The notes under the pieces are model-generated. The model did no database searches, had not been told where the DNA came from, and saw nothing but the letters and a program-made list of their open reading frames with translations. Positions 6,658 to 21,195 of a DNA stretch of 40,329 bases are shown here, one piece after another (the first letter of the stretch is position 1; each line of letters starts with the position of its first letter). The DNA comes from VRUE01 sp036276735 (lineage in GTDB: Bacteria > Actinomycetota > Thermoleophilia > Solirubrobacterales > 70-9): NCBI GenBank assembly GCA_036276735.1, contig DASUOH010000047.1, positions 1 through 40,329 on the forward strand. The letters run 5' to 3'. A program made the translations under genes and the position numbers.

Positions 6658-7050
6658 TTGATCCTCACCGACACCTCGATCTGGGTCGACTTCTCGCGGC
6701 GCGGCGAAAAAGGGGAGGCGGCAGGCATGGCCCGGCTGCTGGACAACGGCGAGGTGTCCACTTGCGGGCCGGTGGCAGCGGAGGTGCTCGCCGGGCTGGA
6801 AGGTGAAACCGCCGACCGGATGGGGGCAACGCTCTACTCGTTGCCGTGGGTCGAGATGGACGCGGCCCTCTGGCGGGAAGTCGGCCATGTCGCCCGTCGG
6901 CTTCGGCGAGGCGGTCGGAGCCTTCCCCTTACCGACCTTGCCATCGCTGTGGCGGCGGCCCGTGCCGAACACGGCCTCTGGAGCTTCGACTCCGACTTCG
7001 AGCGCATCGGCGCCATGCTCCCCGAGCTCCAGCTCTACCAGCCCTCCTGA
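6658..7050 (+). CDS. vapC: VapC-type PIN-domain ribonuclease toxin
   Basis: This 130-residue PIN toxin starts with TTG 6658 directly after the VapB stop. The conserved acidic residues are Asp5 in I-L-T-D-T-S-I-W-V-D, Glu42 in V-A-A-E-V-L-A-G-L, Asp93 in L-P-L-T-D-L-A-I-A, and Asp111/Asp113 in S-F-D-S-D-F-E. All are expected for Mg-dependent RNA cleavage. The length and the T-D-T-S-x-W-(V/I)-(D/E) start match the family. It is a different subfamily from the PIN toxin at 2182-2571, so the two systems are not recent duplicates. Confidence 0.92.
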   Translation: MILTDTSIWVDFSRRGEKGEAAGMARLLDNGEVSTCGPVAAEVLAGLEGETADRMGATLYSLPWVEMDAALWREVGHVARRLRRGGRSLPLTDLAIAVAAARAEHGLWSFDSDFERIGAMLPELQLYQPS

Positions 7051-7089
7051 GCGCCGCGAAGGCGTCCAGAACGCTATCCTTCAGCCCAG

Positions 7090-7115
7090 CCTCGCGCCCT
7101 GGGCCCGAGGTTTTT
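7090..7115 (+). terminator. Candidate Rho-independent terminator before rpmG
   Basis: CCTCG (7090-7094) pairs with CGAGG (7106-7110), with partial CCC/GGG pairing inside, and five T follow at 7111-7115. It would separate the VapBC transcript from the ribosomal cluster. The stem is short, so it may be weak. Confidence 0.5.
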
Positions 7116-7151
7116 CCTTGTAACGACTTAGTAGCACGCACGAGGAGCGAA

Positions 7152-7316
7152 ATGGCTCGCGGAGATGTCCGCATTGCGGTGACGCTGGCTTGCGAAGACT
7201 GCAAGCGGCGCAACTACCAGACCAACAAGTCGCGGCGAAACTCGCCGGACCGGATCGGGCTGCGCAAGTTCTGCCGCTGGTGCGGCAAGCACACGGCGCA
7301 CAAGGAGACCCGCTGA
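7152..7316 (+). CDS. rpmG: 50S ribosomal protein L33 (zinc type)
   Basis: This 54-residue small protein of the large subunit begins at ATG 7152 with AGGAG seven bases upstream. Two CxxC pairs, Cys14/Cys17 in A-C-E-D-C-K and Cys41/Cys44 in F-C-R-W-C-G-K-H-T, mark the zinc-binding (C+) form. Such forms are often replaced under zinc starvation by Cys-less paralogues elsewhere in the genome. It ends with H-T-A-H-K-E-T-R, typical of the family. It opens the rpmG-secE-nusG cluster, which is the standard order. Confidence 0.97.
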   Translation: MARGDVRIAVTLACEDCKRRNYQTNKSRRNSPDRIGLRKFCRWCGKHTAHKETR

Positions 7317-7352
7317 TGCCGGCCCGCCCCGCCGGGGGGAGCTCCTAGCGCG

Positions 7353-7877
7353 ATGGCCAAGACGCGCGCACAGCGCAAGGCCGAGAAGCGGGCCCGCGAA
7401 GCCGAAGAACAGAAGCACAGCGGCGTCAAGCGCGACACCGAGTCCCAGGCCCAGCACGACACGCAGGTCGGTGTTTCGGGCGACGTCGCCGAGGTCGAGG
7501 CGGTCGAGGCAGGGATCCGCGCGGGCGCCCCGGAGACGACGCTCGAGACTCCTGACGCGCCGAAGCCGAGTCGCGCTCAGAAGCGCGCCGAAGCCAAAGA
7601 GGCCAAGGAAGCCGAGAAGCGCACGCGCGAGGAGCAGAAGCGCAAGGAGCGCGAGCAGCTCGCCAAGCGCCAGAAGCAGGCCGCGGCCGAGCGCCAGCGC
7701 GGCGGCGTCGCTGGCTTCCTCGCCTCCTGCTGGGCCGAGCTGCGCAAAGTCCAGTGGCCCGACCGCGACACCCTCGTTCAGGCGACCGCCGTTACGATCG
7801 TCTTCGTGGCGGTCGCCGCCGCCTACCTCGGCGTCCTCGATGCGGCTTTCAACTTCCTGATCCAGCGGATCATCTAG
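7353..7877 (+). CDS. secE: Preprotein translocase subunit SecE, with long charged N-terminal extension
   Basis: SecE clamps the SecY channel. The family core is the last 60 residues: a basic amphipathic region with F-L-A-S-C-W-A-E-L-R-K-V-Q-W-P-D-R-D-T-L, then one membrane helix (about 146-166). The W-x-E-L-x-K-V-x-W-P motif is diagnostic. The first 110 residues are an extension rich in Lys, Glu and Ala, with repeated K-A-E-K-R-A-R-E and A-K-E-A-E-K-R-T-R-E-E-Q stretches that should form a long charged helix or coiled coil. Single-helix SecE proteins normally have 60-90 residues. The extension is cytoplasmic and its role is unknown. Confidence 0.95.
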   Translation: MAKTRAQRKAEKRAREAEEQKHSGVKRDTESQAQHDTQVGVSGDVAEVEAVEAGIRAGAPETTLETPDAPKPSRAQKRAEAKEAKEAEKRTREEQKRKEREQLAKRQKQAAAERQRGGVAGFLASCWAELRKVQWPDRDTLVQATAVTIVFVAVAAAYLGVLDAAFNFLIQRII

Positions 7878-7929
7878 CCGCACGCGCACTCAGACCCACA
7901 ACCCCCTAAAGAAGAGAGCTTCCACTCAG

Positions 7930-8454
7930 ATGTATCGCTGGTACGTGATCAACACCTACTCCGGGCACGAGAACAAGGTCAAGCACAACCTCGAGCACCG
8001 CGTTCAGACGATGAGCCAAAACCGCAACGTGCGCCAGGTCGTCGTCCCGACCGAGCAGGTGATGGAGGTCAACAAAGAAGGCCAGAAAGAACCGAAGGAG
8101 AAACGGACGATGCCCGGCTACGTCCTGGTCAACATGGAGATGACCGACGACGCCTGGGGCCTGGTCAAGAACACTCCCGGGGTGACCGGCTTCGTCGGCT
8201 CGCGCAACAAGCCGGTGCCGCTCTCCAAACCCGAGGTCGACCGCCTGCTTCACCGCGAGACCGCCGAGCGGCCGCGGACCCAGGCGCAGTTCTCGATCGG
8301 CGAGTCGGTCAAGGTCATCTCCGGCCCGCTCTCCGACTTCTCCGGCGAGATCGCCGAGATCAACGAGGACGCGGCCAAACTCAAGGTGCTGGTCTCGATC
8401 TTCGGCCGCGAGACGCCGGTCGAGGTCGGCTACGACCAGGTAAAGAAGATTTGA
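7930..8454 (+). CDS. nusG: Transcription termination/antitermination protein NusG
   Basis: This 174-residue RNA-polymerase-associated factor bridges transcription to Rho or to the ribosome. The NGN domain starts M-Y-R-W-Y-V-I-N-T-Y-S-G-H-E-N-K-V-K and includes M-P-G-Y-V-L-V-N-M and N-T-P-G-V-T-G-F-V-G. The C-terminal KOW domain is F-S-I-G-E-S-V-K-V-I-S-G-P-L-S-D-F-S-G-E-I. The length is standard. It follows secE by 52 bases, the classic secE-nusG pair. A candidate promoter for rplK begins soon after its stop. Confidence 0.98.
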   Translation: MYRWYVINTYSGHENKVKHNLEHRVQTMSQNRNVRQVVVPTEQVMEVNKEGQKEPKEKRTMPGYVLVNMEMTDDAWGLVKNTPGVTGFVGSRNKPVPLSKPEVDRLLHRETAERPRTQAQFSIGESVKVISGPLSDFSGEIAEINEDAAKLKVLVSIFGRETPVEVGYDQVKKI

Positions 8455-8469
8455 GCTAGCCCTCCCCGC

Positions 8470-8475
8470 TACCCT
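8470..8475 (+). promoter_or_regulatory. Candidate internal -10 box (TACCCT) for rplK
   Basis: TACCCT lies in the 32-base nusG-rplK gap, eleven bases before ATG 8487. No Shine-Dalgarno sequence is visible, so rplKA may be initiated here on a near-leaderless transcript. Confidence 0.35.
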
Positions 8476-8486
8476 CTTCGATCCCG

Positions 8487-8909
8487 ATGGCAAAGAAACT
8501 CCTCACCACGATCAAGCTGCAGATCCAGGCGGGCAACGCCAACCCGGCGCCGCCGGTCGGCCCCGCGCTGGGCCAGCACGGCGTCAACATCATGGACTTC
8601 TGCAAAGCCTTCAACGCCCAGACCCAGGGCGAGGGCGGCACGATCATCCCGGTCGAGATCAGCGTCTACGAGGACCGCTCCTTCGACTTCATCACCAAGA
8701 CGCCGCCGGCCGCCGTCCTGATTCGCGAAGCGATCGGGATCAAAAAGGGCTCGGGTGAGCCTCACGTGAACAAGGTGGGGACGATCTCGATGGACCAGGT
8801 CCGCCAGATCGCCGAGCGCAAGATGCCCGACCTCAACGCCAACGACATCGACGCCGCCTCGAAGATCATCGCCGGCACCGCCCGCTCGATGGGCGTCGAC
8901 GTCAAATAG
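8487..8909 (+). CDS. rplK: 50S ribosomal protein L11
   Basis: This 140-residue protein forms the GTPase-associated stalk base together with L10 and the L7/L12 proteins, and contacts EF-G and RelA-type factors. The start M-A-K-K-L-L-T-T-I-K-L-Q-I-Q-A-G-N-A-N-P-A-P-P-V-G contains the conserved proline pair of the N-terminal domain. The C-terminal RNA-binding domain carries G-S-G-E-P-H-V-N-K-V-G and I-A-G-T-A-R-S-M-G-V. Length and content are standard. It is followed eight bases later by rplA. Confidence 0.98.
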   Translation: MAKKLLTTIKLQIQAGNANPAPPVGPALGQHGVNIMDFCKAFNAQTQGEGGTIIPVEISVYEDRSFDFITKTPPAAVLIREAIGIKKGSGEPHVNKVGTISMDQVRQIAERKMPDLNANDIDAASKIIAGTARSMGVDVK

Positions 8910-8917
8910 GAGCTCCG

Positions 8918-9628
8918 ATGGCCAAGCACGGCAAACGCTTCCGCAAACAGCTCGACAAGGTGCAGCGCGCCCGCGCCTACCCGCCGCAGGAGGCGATCGC
9001 GCTGATCAAGGAGACCGCCAGCGCCGGCTTCGACGAGACCGTCGAGCTGCATCTGCGGCTCGGCGTCAACGTGCGCCACGCCGAGGAGCAGCTGCGCGGC
9101 ACCCTGGCGCTGCCGCACGGGATCGGCAAGGACGTCACGGTTGCCGTCTTCGCCGACGGCCAGCAGGCCCGCGACGCCGAGACGGCCGGCGCCGACTTCG
9201 TCGGTGGCCAGGACCTCGCCGAGAAAGTCCAGGAGGGCTGGACCGACTTCGACGTCGCCATCTCCACTCCGGCGATGATGAAAACCGTCGGCCAGCTCGG
9301 CCGCGTGCTGGGACCGCAGGGGAAGATGCCCAACCCGAAGGTCGGCACCGTCACCGACGACGTCGAGAAAGCGGTCACCGAGACCAAGTCCGGCAAAGTC
9401 GAGTACCGCACCGACCGCCAGGCGATCGTCCACATGGCGATCGGCAAGGCGAGCTTCGACGCCGACAAGCTGCTCGACAACTACACCGCGGTGCTCGACG
9501 AGGTCAACCGCGCCAAGCCCTCCTCGGCCAAGGGCCGCTACGTCCTCTCGGCGACGCTGACGACGACGATGGGTCCAGGGATCAAGGTCGACGCCTCCGC
9601 GAAACCGAAGGAGCCGGCGACCGTCTAA
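8918..9628 (+). CDS. rplA: 50S ribosomal protein L1
   Basis: This 236-residue L1 stalk protein controls E-site tRNA exit and, in many bacteria, represses translation of its own L11-L1 mRNA. Family motifs are present: the N-terminal G-K-R-F-R-K then A-Y-P-P-Q-E-A-I, R-L-G-V-N-V-R-H-A-E-E-Q-L-R-G-T (a family variant), and the signature G-R-V-L-G-P-Q-G-K-M-P-N-P-K-V-G-T-V. The C-terminus ends in T-T-M-G-P-G-I-K-V-D. AGGAG lies just before the start. The L10 leader RNA follows its stop. Confidence 0.98.
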   Translation: MAKHGKRFRKQLDKVQRARAYPPQEAIALIKETASAGFDETVELHLRLGVNVRHAEEQLRGTLALPHGIGKDVTVAVFADGQQARDAETAGADFVGGQDLAEKVQEGWTDFDVAISTPAMMKTVGQLGRVLGPQGKMPNPKVGTVTDDVEKAVTETKSGKVEYRTDRQAIVHMAIGKASFDADKLLDNYTAVLDEVNRAKPSSAKGRYVLSATLTTTMGPGIKVDASAKPKEPATV

Positions 9629-9644
9629 ACTGCGCCGCCGCGCT

Positions 9645-9692
9645 CACCGAAGACCACCGGCAGCCGCAAGGCAGAAGCCCGGTGCAGGTAAC
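9645..9692 (+). ncRNA. Ribosomal protein L10 leader RNA (cis-regulatory)
   Basis: The 66-base rplA-rplJ gap folds into a nested hairpin. CACCG (9645-9649) pairs with CGGTG (9680-9684), GGC (9659-9661) with GCC (9677-9679), and GCC (9663-9665) with GGC (9670-9672) around a GCAA tetraloop. A purine-rich internal bulge (AAGACCACC) and an AGAA opposite are kink-turn-like, as in the L10 leader family that binds the L10/(L12)4 complex to limit rplJL translation. The assignment rests on position, nested pairing and the conserved-looking GCAAGGCAGAAGCCC core. Confidence 0.7.
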
Positions 9693-9694
9693 AA

Positions 9695-10369
9695 ATGAAC
9701 CGAGACCAAAAGGCACAAGCCGTAGAGGAGATCGCCGCCGACATCGAGGCGGCCGAGGCGATCTTCGCGGTCGACTACCGGGGCATCAGCGTGCCGCAAG
9801 CAGCCGAGCTGCGCGGCAAACTCCGCGAGGCCGACGCCAGCTTCCGGGTCGTCAAGAACCGGCTGACCAAAATCGCCGCCGAGAAAGCCGGCGAGGACCG
9901 ACTCGGCGAGCTGCTGCAGGGCCCGACCGCGCTCACCTTCGTCCGCGGCGACACCGCCCAGGCGGCGAAGGCGATCTCGACCTTCAACAAAGAACACGAA
10001 GTCGTCGCGTTCAAGGGCGGCTTCATGGACGGCATCAGCCTCGACGAGGACAAGTTCAAATCGATCGCCCGCCTGCCCGGCCGCGACGTCCTCAACGGCC
10101 AGTTCGCCGGCGTCGTCGCCAGCCCGCTGACCGGCCTGGTCCGCGGGCTGGGCTCGATGATCCAGGGCCTCGCTCTGCAGTTGGGCCAGATCGCCGAGCA
10201 GGGGTTGGTCACTGGCGAGGCTCCAAGCGCGGAGCCCGCGGGTCCTGTCGAGGGGGACGGCGACGCCGGTCCGGCAGATGCGCCGATCGAGGAGCCGCCG
10301 ACCGAGAGCGGGGCGCAGGCCGAAGAGACTTCTGAAACTGACGACGACTCAAACGAGGAAGAGGAGTGA
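9695..10369 (+). CDS. rplJ: 50S ribosomal protein L10 with acidic C-terminal tail
   Basis: L10 anchors the L7/L12 dimers on the stalk. The family core covers about residues 1-170: M-N-R-D-Q-K-A-Q-A-V-E-E-I, D-Y-R-G-I-S-V-P-Q-A-A-E-L-R, V-V-K-N-R-L-T-K, G-P-T-A-L-T-F, and the C-terminal dimer-binding helix. The remaining 45 or so residues are an acidic, Pro/Ala/Glu-rich tail ending in E-E-E-E. Its segment A-G-P-V (from residue 182, DNA from 10238) matches the first 13 bases of a repeat also found in rpsQ and rpsE. The stop overlaps rplL (TGATG). The gene is preceded by the L10 leader. Confidence 0.97.
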   Translation: MNRDQKAQAVEEIAADIEAAEAIFAVDYRGISVPQAAELRGKLREADASFRVVKNRLTKIAAEKAGEDRLGELLQGPTALTFVRGDTAQAAKAISTFNKEHEVVAFKGGFMDGISLDEDKFKSIARLPGRDVLNGQFAGVVASPLTGLVRGLGSMIQGLALQLGQIAEQGLVTGEAPSAEPAGPVEGDGDAGPADAPIEEPPTESGAQAEETSETDDDSNEEEE

Positions 10370-10767
10370 TGGCGACCAAAGCGATTTCAACCGAGGATTG
10401 GATCGAGGAGCTGAAAGGCATCTCGGTCCTGGAGCTTTCCGAGCGGATCAAAGCGCTCGAGGAGGAGTTCGGCGTCTCTGCGACCGCGGTCGCAGCTGCC
10501 GCACCGGCTGCTGCCGGCGCCCCCGGCGGCGACGGCGACGGCGGCGGCGAGGAAGCCTCCACCGTGGACGTCGTCCTGACCGAGGTCGGCGGCCAGAAAG
10601 TCCCCGTCATCAAGGTGGTTCGCGCCGCGACCGGGCTCGGCCTCAAAGAGGCCAAGGCCCTCGTCGACGAGGCCCCGAAAGCGATCAAAGAGGGCATCGA
10701 ACGCGACGAAGCCGAGAAGATCAAAGGGGAACTCGAGGAGGCCGGGGCTACCGTCGAGCTCAAATAG
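10369..10767 (+). CDS. rplL: 50S ribosomal protein L7/L12
   Basis: This 132-residue stalk protein, present in several dimers, recruits translation GTPases. The N-terminal dimerisation part includes L-S-V-L-E-L-S-type residues I-S-V-L-E-L-S-E-R-I-K-A-L-E-E-E-F-G-V. A flexible Ala/Gly hinge follows (A-A-A-A-P-A-A-A-G-A-P). The C-terminal factor-binding domain has K-V-P-V-I-K-V-V-R-A-A-T-G-L-G-L-K-E-A-K-A-L-V-D. ATG 10369 is chosen over the adjacent GTG 10366 because GAGGAG is then well spaced and ATG overlaps the rplJ stop. Confidence 0.98.
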   Translation: MATKAISTEDWIEELKGISVLELSERIKALEEEFGVSATAVAAAAPAAAGAPGGDGDGGGEEASTVDVVLTEVGGQKVPVIKVVRAATGLGLKEAKALVDEAPKAIKEGIERDEAEKIKGELEEAGATVELK

Positions 10768-10775
10768 CCCGCAAA

Positions 10776-10799
10776 CTGGGCGGTTTCCCCGCCGCCCAG
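10776..10799 (+). terminator. GC hairpin after rplL (attenuator or partial terminator)
   Basis: CTGGGCGG (10776-10783) and CCGCCCAG (10792-10799) form a perfect 8-bp stem with an 8-base loop nine bases after the rplL stop. No T-run follows. In other bacteria this gap attenuates rpoBC relative to rplJL, which fits the position. Confidence 0.6.
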
Positions 10800-10910
10800 A
10801 CAGCCGGTGCGACGCCTGTGGTATTTTTCGCGGTCGCGCGCCTGTTGTCATCCCCTGCCCGATATTCGCGCCGTATTTCGTCCCTCTGACCGTCTGAGGA
10901 GTCGCCGACT

Positions 10911-14492
<3,582 letters not shown>

Positions 14493-14494
14493 GC

Positions 14495-18541
<4,047 letters not shown>

Positions 18542-18553
18542 TCCGTCTTAGCG

Positions 18554-18580
18554 GTGGGAGGGGCCGGGTGCCCCTCCCAC
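18554..18580 (+). terminator. Strong GC hairpin after rpoC
   Basis: An 11-bp perfect stem (18554-18564 with 18570-18580) closes a five-base loop 12 bases after the rpoC stop. There is no T-run, so it may act with Rho or as an RNA-stabilising end. It forms the left half of the larger palindrome at 18558-18662. Confidence 0.55.
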
Positions 18581-18662
18581 GAAGACCGTTGCGCAGCTGA
18601 AGCGGATTGCAGGGTGCGGGCGTGGTCCCCTGAGCCTTCGTGGGAGGGGCACCCGGCCCCTC
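18558..18662. repeat. 105-bp palindromic element 1 (27-bp perfect arms)
   Basis: Bases 18558-18584 and 18636-18662 are exact reverse complements over 27 positions, with a 51-base spacer. Each arm contains its own hairpin of the form GGGGC...GCCCC. An arm core reads GGGGCCGGGTGCCCCTCC, which matches 14 of 18 bases of the arm core of the second palindrome at 21738-21844. Together they bracket the four genes 18837-21672. Confidence 0.85.
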
Positions 18663-18787
18663 TTCGCACGACCCCCGCTCCGACAGGTTTCGGCGGGGTC
18701 GATGGCGAGCAGTGCGCAGCTTCCGGTGCGACTTTTGCTCGCTATACGGACATAAGTCGCACTGGAAGGGTGGAGGCCGAACGCGAA
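18663..18787. other. Non-coding remainder of the rpoC-downstream gap
   Basis: Apart from the two hairpin elements, this gap shows no gene. An open frame from 18554 runs through the palindrome and is not protein-like, so it is not annotated. Confidence 0.5.
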
Positions 18788-18813
18788 ACGGCCGGGGCGT
18801 GAGCCCCGGCCGT
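18788..18813 (-). terminator. Terminator of the secreted repeat-protein gene
   Basis: ACGGCCGGGGC (18788-18798) and GCCCCGGCCGT (18803-18813) form a perfect 11-bp stem with a four-base loop. On the minus strand it lies about 24 bases after the stop at 18837 and is followed by TTTCGCGTT. Confidence 0.75.
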
Positions 18814-18836
18814 CGTGAGTCGCTTGTGGCGTTCGG

Positions 18837-19505
18837 TTAGTTGCTGCTGCCGCCGGTGAGGCAGTAGGCGAACACGGTCAGGGTCGAGGCGTTGGCCGTG
18901 TTGTTCTTGGCCTGGTAGAGCCAGCCGTTGCCGCTGCGGAGCGAGGAGGTCATCTCGACTCCGAAGTTGGCGGGCTGGGCGCCGCCGCTGATCACCGTCG
19001 TGCCGGCTGGGCAGCCGACCGCGACGGTCCCGTTGGCGCCGGCGGCGATGCCGGTGCTGTTGGTCACCTGGATGATCGGTCCGAGCTCGGAGGCGCGGAC
19101 GGCGCCGGCCTGGAGCTCGCTGGAGCCGACCGAGTTGGCGCCGAGGTCGGCATCGCCCAGCGACTGATCTGACACCTCCGACGATCCGACCGAGTTGGCG
19201 GCGAGGTCGCCGGCCGCGAGAGAGTCCGGCGCGACCTCCGGAGAGGCGACCGCGTTTTCGGCAATCTCGTCGGCGCCGACCGAGTCGGTTCCGAGGTCAT
19301 CGGCGGTGAGCGTGCCGTTCGCGACCTTCGCCGACTTGACGGCGTCGTCGCGGAGGTCGAGGGTGCGGACCGTGCCGTCGACGATCTGCGCCGAGCGGAC
19401 GGTGTTCTTGCCGATTGCCAGGGCCGAGCCGGTCATGGCCAGGAAGAGCGCCACACAAGAGATGACGGTGGCGGGTGAGATGCGGAACTTGCGATTGCGG
19501 TTCAT
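18837..19505 (-). CDS. Secreted protein with short tandem repeats (S-V-G-S-S-E-L type)
   Basis: This 222-residue protein starts at ATG 19505 with AAAGGAG eight bases upstream. The N-terminus is basic (N-R-N-R-K-F-R), then a hydrophobic core V-I-S-C-V-A-L-F-L-A-M-T-G-S-A-L-A gives a signal peptide. Residues 33-145 are built of degenerate units of about 5 or 10 residues (for example T-D-S-V-G-A-D-E-I, A-N-S-V-G-S-S-E-V, A-N-S-V-G-S-S-E-L), the kind of pattern that folds as a stacked solenoid. The last 75 residues form a globular domain with two Cys (V-G-C-P-A-G and A-Y-C-L-T-G) that may bond. I recognise the architecture as common in Solirubrobacterales-type genomes, but no function is known to me. 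Confidence 0.8.
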   Translation of the reverse strand: MNRNRKFRISPATVISCVALFLAMTGSALAIGKNTVRSAQIVDGTVRTLDLRDDAVKSAKVANGTLTADDLGTDSVGADEIAENAVASPEVAPDSLAAGDLAANSVGSSEVSDQSLGDADLGANSVGSSELQAGAVRASELGPIIQVTNSTGIAAGANGTVAVGCPAGTTVISGGAQPANFGVEMTSSLRSGNGWLYQAKNNTANASTLTVFAYCLTGGSSN

Positions 19506-19581
19506 CGGGGGTCTCCTTTCGTCGTTTTGAATCCCGATGGACCTAGCTTCGAATCGATTGCCCTTTCTCTCTACGCACCCA

Positions 19582-19603
19582 AGGGGTGAACCTGCTCACC
19601 CCT
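19582..19603. promoter_or_regulatory. Inverted repeat AGGGGTGA-N6-TCACCCCT before the monooxygenase
   Basis: The perfect 8-bp arms (19582-19589 and 19596-19603) end three bases before the candidate -10 TAGATT (19607-19612), which itself ends six bases before GTG 19619. This position suits a dimeric repressor or activator site. It also lies between divergent genes, so it may act on both. Confidence 0.55.
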
Positions 19604-19618
19604 CGATAGATTGGCCGG

Positions 19619-20980
19619 GTGGCCAGCACGGGAAAGGTTTGCGTCATCGGCGCCGGTAGCTCCGGCCTTACCGCCGGCCAGGTGCTGGGCGCGCGGGGCA
19701 TCCCCTACGACTGCTTTGAGAAGGGGTCGCACATCGGTGGCAACTGGCGCTATGAAAATGACAACGGGCTGTCCTCCGCCTACCGTTCGCTGCACATCAA
19801 CAGCTCGCGCGAGCTGATGTCGTTCAAGGCGATGCCGATGCCGGACAGCTATCCGGACTACCCGAGTCACGAGCACATCGCCCGTTACTTCGACGCCTAC
19901 GCCGAGCGCTTCGGGCTGGGCGAGCGGATCCGCTTCAACACCGAGGTGGTCGACGTCAGGCCAGCCAGAGAGGAGTGGGAGGTCACCGTCAAAGGACCGG
20001 ATGGCGAGCGCGAGACGCAGCGCTACCGCGCTGTATTGGTCGCCAACGGGCATCACTGGGACCCGCGCTGGCCGGAGCCGCCCTTCCCGGGCGCCGACGC
20101 CTTCGAGGGCGAGCAGATGCATGCCCACTACTACCGCGAGCCCGACGTTCTGGTCGGCAAGCGTGTCCTCGTCCTCGGGATCGGCAATTCGGCAGTCGAC
20201 ATCGCGGTCGAGTCGTCGCGGATCGCCGACGCCACCTTCCTCGCTATGCGCCGCAGTGCCTACGTCATCCCGAAGTACCTGGGCGGCAAGCCGGTCGACG
20301 ACGCCACGCCGCCGATCATTACCAGGCTGCCGATTGGCGTCCAGCGCTTCTTCACGGCGCGCCTGCTGAAGCTCGCGGTGGGCGAGATGACCGACTACGG
20401 GCTGCCCAAGCCCGACCACAAGCTGCTCGAGGCTCATCCCACGGTGTCCTCGGAGCTGCTGCCGCGGATCGGTCACGGCGACATCGCCGTCAAGCCCAAC
20501 ATCGAGCGCTTCGGGGGCGGGCGTACCGTCCGCTTCGTCGACGGCAGCGAGGAGGAGATCGACCTCGTCGTCTATTGCACCGGTTACAAGATCAGCTTCC
20601 CCTTCTTCGCCCCCGAGGTGTTTGAGGCGAAAGACAACCGGATGGCGCTCTACCGCCGCGTTGTCTCGGTGAAGCGTCCGGGCCTCTACTTCATCGGCTT
20701 CATCCAGCCGCTGGGACCGATCATGCCGATTGCCGAGGCGCAGTCGGAATGGATCGCCGATCTGGTCGATGGGAAGGCGGCGCTTCCCTCAGTCGCCGAG
20801 ATGCGCGAGGAGATCGCTGCGGAGGAACGCCGCATGCGGAAGCGCTACGTCACCTCTAAGCGTCACACGATTCAGGTGGACTTCCACCCGTACCTGCGCG
20901 AGATCCGCCGCGAGCGTAAGCAGGGTGCGCAGCGGGTCGCCGCGGCGTCTGCGGAGCGCCGCCCCGCCGTCGCCGCGTAG
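19619..20980 (+). CDS. Flavin-containing monooxygenase (FMO / N-oxygenase-like)
   Basis: This 453-residue FAD- and NADPH-dependent monooxygenase would oxidise a soft nucleophile (N or S) or act in Baeyer-Villiger fashion. The FAD Rossmann motif is G-A-G-S-S-G (11-16). The FMO fingerprint F-x-G-x-x-x-H-x-x-x-Y is F162-E-G-E-Q-M-H168-A-H-Y-Y172. The NADPH motif is G-I-G-N-S-A (187-192). C-terminal to this, the A-T-G-type strand is V-Y-C-T-G-Y. The start GTG 19619 has no Shine-Dalgarno sequence but has TAGATT exactly six bases upstream, suggesting a leaderless mRNA. The gene is divergent from the secreted repeat protein. The substrate cannot be predicted. Confidence 0.92.
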   Translation: MASTGKVCVIGAGSSGLTAGQVLGARGIPYDCFEKGSHIGGNWRYENDNGLSSAYRSLHINSSRELMSFKAMPMPDSYPDYPSHEHIARYFDAYAERFGLGERIRFNTEVVDVRPAREEWEVTVKGPDGERETQRYRAVLVANGHHWDPRWPEPPFPGADAFEGEQMHAHYYREPDVLVGKRVLVLGIGNSAVDIAVESSRIADATFLAMRRSAYVIPKYLGGKPVDDATPPIITRLPIGVQRFFTARLLKLAVGEMTDYGLPKPDHKLLEAHPTVSSELLPRIGHGDIAVKPNIERFGGGRTVRFVDGSEEEIDLVVYCTGYKISFPFFAPEVFEAKDNRMALYRRVVSVKRPGLYFIGFIQPLGPIMPIAEAQSEWIADLVDGKAALPSVAEMREEIAAEERRMRKRYVTSKRHTIQVDFHPYLREIRRERKQGAQRVAAASAERRPAVAA

Positions 20981-21173
20981 CGAGGCCAGGGCTGCCGTGC
21001 GGGCCGCGCGGCCGAACCGGCAGCGGACGTCGCCGCCCGAAGCCCCCGCCCGAGCCCCCGTCGCCGACCTCCTGGTCATAAGCGCGGCTTGCCCACCAGA
21101 CGAGCCAAAGCGCCGCGAAGACGGGAATCTTCAAGACGACGAGCAGGAAGAAGATCGGCAGCCACCCCTCCAT
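20856..21173 (-). CDS. Small membrane protein with basic Pro/Arg/Gly-rich tail
   Basis: This 105-residue protein starts at ATG 21173. Residues 1-30 hold one membrane helix (W-L-P-I-F-F-L-L-V-V-L-K-I-P-V-F-A-A-L-W-L-V-W-W-A). Then follow an acidic patch (D-Q-E-V-G-D) and an Arg/Pro/Gly-rich cytoplasmic tail. The minus-strand TACACT exactly six bases before the ATG supports real expression as a leaderless gene. Its last 40 codons overlap the 3' end of the monooxygenase gene on the other strand by about 125 bp, so the exact C-terminus is less certain than the N-terminus. I do not recognise a named family. Confidence 0.6.
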   Translation of the reverse strand: MEGWLPIFFLLVVLKIPVFAALWLVWWASRAYDQEVGDGGSGGGFGRRRPLPVRPRGPHGSPGLATRRRRGGAPQTPRRPAAHPAYARGGSRAGTGGSPPESCDA

Positions 21174-21179
21174 CGGGCC

Positions 21180-21185
21180 AGTGTA
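21180..21185 (-). promoter_or_regulatory. Candidate -10 hexamer (TACACT), leaderless geometry
   Basis: On the minus strand TACACT is followed by six bases and the ATG at 21173. Confidence 0.45.
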
Positions 21186-21195
21186 GAGACTGCGC

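Noticed and set aside
6846..7151. N-terminal extension of rpmG
   Set aside because: It overlaps vapC in another frame; L33 starts at ATG 7152 with AGGAG.
18554..18840. Short plus-strand ORFs downstream of rpoC
   Set aside because: They read through palindrome arms and hairpins and look like shadow frames.
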